Origin: Monilinia fructicola
Lineage: Eukaryota > Ascomycota > Leotiomycetes > Helotiales > Sclerotiniaceae
Direction of reading: 5' to 3'
Assembly (NCBI GenBank): GCA_008692225.1
Contig: VICG01000003.1
Span: 2,473,501 to 2,537,500, forward strand
Length of the DNA stretch: 64,000 bases
A program made the position numbers and the translations under genes. Numbering within the stretch: the stretch's first letter is position 1; each line of letters starts with the position of its first letter. The notes below the pieces were generated by a model. The model was not told where the DNA came from. It was given only the letters and a program-made list of their open reading frames with translations, and searched no databases. Positions 62,075 to 64,000 of the stretch are shown piece by piece.

Positions 62075-63913
62075 ATGGCAGCGTCTTTAACACGAGCATT
62101 GCCAAAACCGAAATACACAGGTGAAGAAGAAGAAATTCCACAACATGCGCAGCAGAGAGGTCCTCGAATTTTAGGCGCAGGTGCTCTGGATGATACGCAG
62201 ATTGTATTAAAGGTTTGGCTTTCAACCCATCAACACCGAGATGTTTCTTCTAACACAGCCTTACAGAAAACCGGTCCTCCCCCATATGGCAATCGAACGG
62301 GATGGCGTCCGCGAGGGCAAGAAGACTTTGGTGATGGAGGTGCCTTTCCAGAAATCCCCGTCGCACAATATCCCCTAGATATGGGACGCAAGTCTACGTC
62401 CTCGAATAATGCGCTAGCTCTTCAAGTCGATGGCGAGGGAAAAGTCAAGTACGATGCCATAGCACGACAAGGTCACAACGACAAGCGAATCGTGCACGCC
62501 TCCTTCAAGGACCTTATACCTCTTCGACAACGAGCTGATGCCGGAGATATCAATTTGGATAGACCGAGTGAGGAGGAAGTTGCCGCTTCTACGGAGCGAA
62601 CGAAGAACGCCTTGGCAACTCTTGTTAGTGGGGCGGTAGCTGCGCAAAAGCCCAAGAATGTCAATGTTGGAGCAAGAAAGGATCCTACGTATGTCAGATA
62701 TACTCCGGCGAATCAAATGGGCGACAATTCGAGGAAAAATGACCGGATCATGAAAGATTGTGGAAAGGCAACAGGACCCTATGGAACCTCCCAAATTCAA
62801 ACATAAGAAGATCCCCCGTGGCCCCCCAAGTCCTCCAGCTCCAGTTATGCATTCGCCCCCCCGAAAGTTAACAGCAGAGGATCAGGAAGCTTGGAAGATA
62901 CCACCTCCAGTTTCGAACTGGAAAAACCCTAAGGGTTATACGGTTCCACTTGACAAAAGATTGGCTGCGGATGGAAGAGGATTGCAGGATGTCACTATCA
63001 ACGATAAATTTGCGCAATTTGCAGAGGCTCTTTTCACGGCAGACCGACATGCACGAGAAGAAGTCAAGCAGAGAGCATTGATGCAGCAACGGCTGGCAGA
63101 GAAGGAGAAGGCACAAAAAGAAGAGCACCTTCGTATGTTAGCACAGAAGGCACGGGAAGAGAGAGCCGGAGCTGGCGCTGGGTCGAGAAGGCGAGACTCG
63201 AGATCTTCTAGGTCTCGCTCGGGGAGCTACAGTGATTCTGAATCTGAACGATCCAACAGCGACGACGAAGAATTCAGAGAGCGAGAAAAGATGCGTCAAG
63301 AAAAACGCCGAGATGAAGAACGAAAATTACGGCAGTCGCGTATGGGAGCCGAGAGGAGGATTCAAATGATGGCGCGGGAGCAAAATCGAGATATCTCGGA
63401 GAAAGTGGCTTTAGGGTTGGCCAAGCCTACACAGTCAACGGAAAGCATGTTTGATTCCAGATTATTCAATCGGACCAGTGGATTTGATAGCGGGTTCAAC
63501 GAGGATCAGGCCTACGACAAACCCCTCTTCGCTGCCCAAGATGCTATCAGTAGCATCTATCGACCACGGCAGAACATGGATGACGACGATGATGAAGCAG
63601 CGGCTGAAGGGGAGATGGCGAAAATACAGAAGAGTAATAGATTTGGCGATGCTCTTGGCAAAGGGACGTTTAAGGGTTCAGCAGATGTTGAGGTAAGAAA
63701 TACCCCATGGTTTCAACTGGGCGTGGAGCTAATTTGAGGGGTGAACAGGCGAGAGAGGGGCCCGTACAGTTTGAAAAGGATGCTGGGGATGTTTTCAATG
63801 TGGATGATTTCCTGAGCAAAGTCGGCGAGAGTTCTAATAAGCGAGAGTATGGGTTACAGGAAGGCGAGGAAAGGTCCAATAAACGTGCGAGGGTCGATGA
63901 GGATGACGATTAA
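62075..63913 (+). CDS. SNW/SKIP family pre-mRNA splicing factor with one frame break
   Basis: Three exons, 62075-62212, 62267-63692 and 63749-63913, about 575 aa; the 54-bp first intron has a TTCTAAC branch site. SNW1/Prp45 joins the activated spliceosome (NineTeen complex). The core includes GGAFPEIPVAQYPLDMG, SFKDLIPLRQRADAGDIN, and the signature EPPKFKHKKIPRGPPSPPAPVMH with SNWKNPKGYTVPLDKRLAADGRG. The C-terminus is rich in Arg/Ser/Asp and ends KRARVDEDDD. The frame breaks near 62753-62755 (AAA before GATTGTGG): upstream reads NDRIMK, downstream needs VERQQDPMEPPKFKHKK. One base fewer restores phase (exon 2 is 1426 nt, 1425 being needed). Because the protein is expected to be essential, an assembly error is the simplest explanation. 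Yeast Prp45 is much shorter than this 575-aa form, which resembles S. pombe Snw1. Confidence 0.92.
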
Positions 63914-64000
63914 AGGGTTGGTCACGAGGACTTGCATGGACGGACGGCGTTGTATCAATAGTTGGTCTACGGGATTGAGGGCAACCTGTGTACCATTTAA

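Overview
The window is nuclear DNA of a filamentous ascomycete. Genes are split by short GT-AG introns of about 45-90 bp, many with a CTAAC-like branch site. The proteins are fungal types: a CRH-type cell-wall transglycosidase, an Sfh5-type Sec14 protein, Nab2, Yag7 and fungal P450 and COMT families. Intergenic DNA is AT-rich, full of microsatellites, and holds blocks almost free of CA/TG, the signature of repeat-induced point mutation (RIP). Protein style and intergenic texture suggest Leotiomycetes (Helotiales, perhaps Sclerotiniaceae), but that placement is inference.

Layout. 1-11.3 kb is gene-dense: YAG7-like (-), a four-exon CENP-W-like histone-fold gene (-), an M1 aminopeptidase (+) divergent from it, and an LtrA-type membrane protein (+). 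11.3-15.2 kb has microsatellites, a probable small unknown gene (-) and a bHLH transcription factor (-). 15.2-31.1 kb is a 16 kb stretch with no convincing gene, holding two of three AT-rich RIP-like blocks plus a third less pure one, and a very long (ATT)n tract. 31-36 kb carries a P450 (-) and a secreted GH20 hexosaminidase (-). 36-38.9 kb is intergenic. 38.9-45.2 kb has NAB2 (+), HEM14 (+) and a COMT-like gene (+). 45.5-51.7 kb has a RING-H2 protein (-) and a CRH-type GH16 gene (-). 52.7-63.9 kb has SFH5 (+), the USP7/UBP15 deubiquitinase (+), a p24 cargo receptor (+) and the splicing factor SNW1/PRP45 (+).

The genes are a mixed housekeeping and accessory set: mRNA biogenesis (NAB2, SNW1, perhaps YAG7), kinetochore (CENP-W), heme (HEM14), ubiquitin (UBP15, RING), secretory pathway and wall (p24, CRH, GH20, SFH5). 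There is no sign of an operon-like pathway cluster, and I do not see an evident new defence or mobile system.

The most notable observation is that three conserved genes (bHLH, HEM14, SNW1) carry five single-base reading-frame breaks. Every one is a +1 extra base in or beside a short homopolymer, and taking one base out at each makes all exon phases add up exactly. HEM14 and SNW1 are expected to be essential, so homopolymer overcalling in the assembly is the likeliest cause. The other notable signals are the tiny CENP-W gene, 11- and 19-nt microexons encoding the GAMEN motif of the aminopeptidase, and two short intergenic words (TACCTAGGTA and TACTCCGTA) that recur far above chance.
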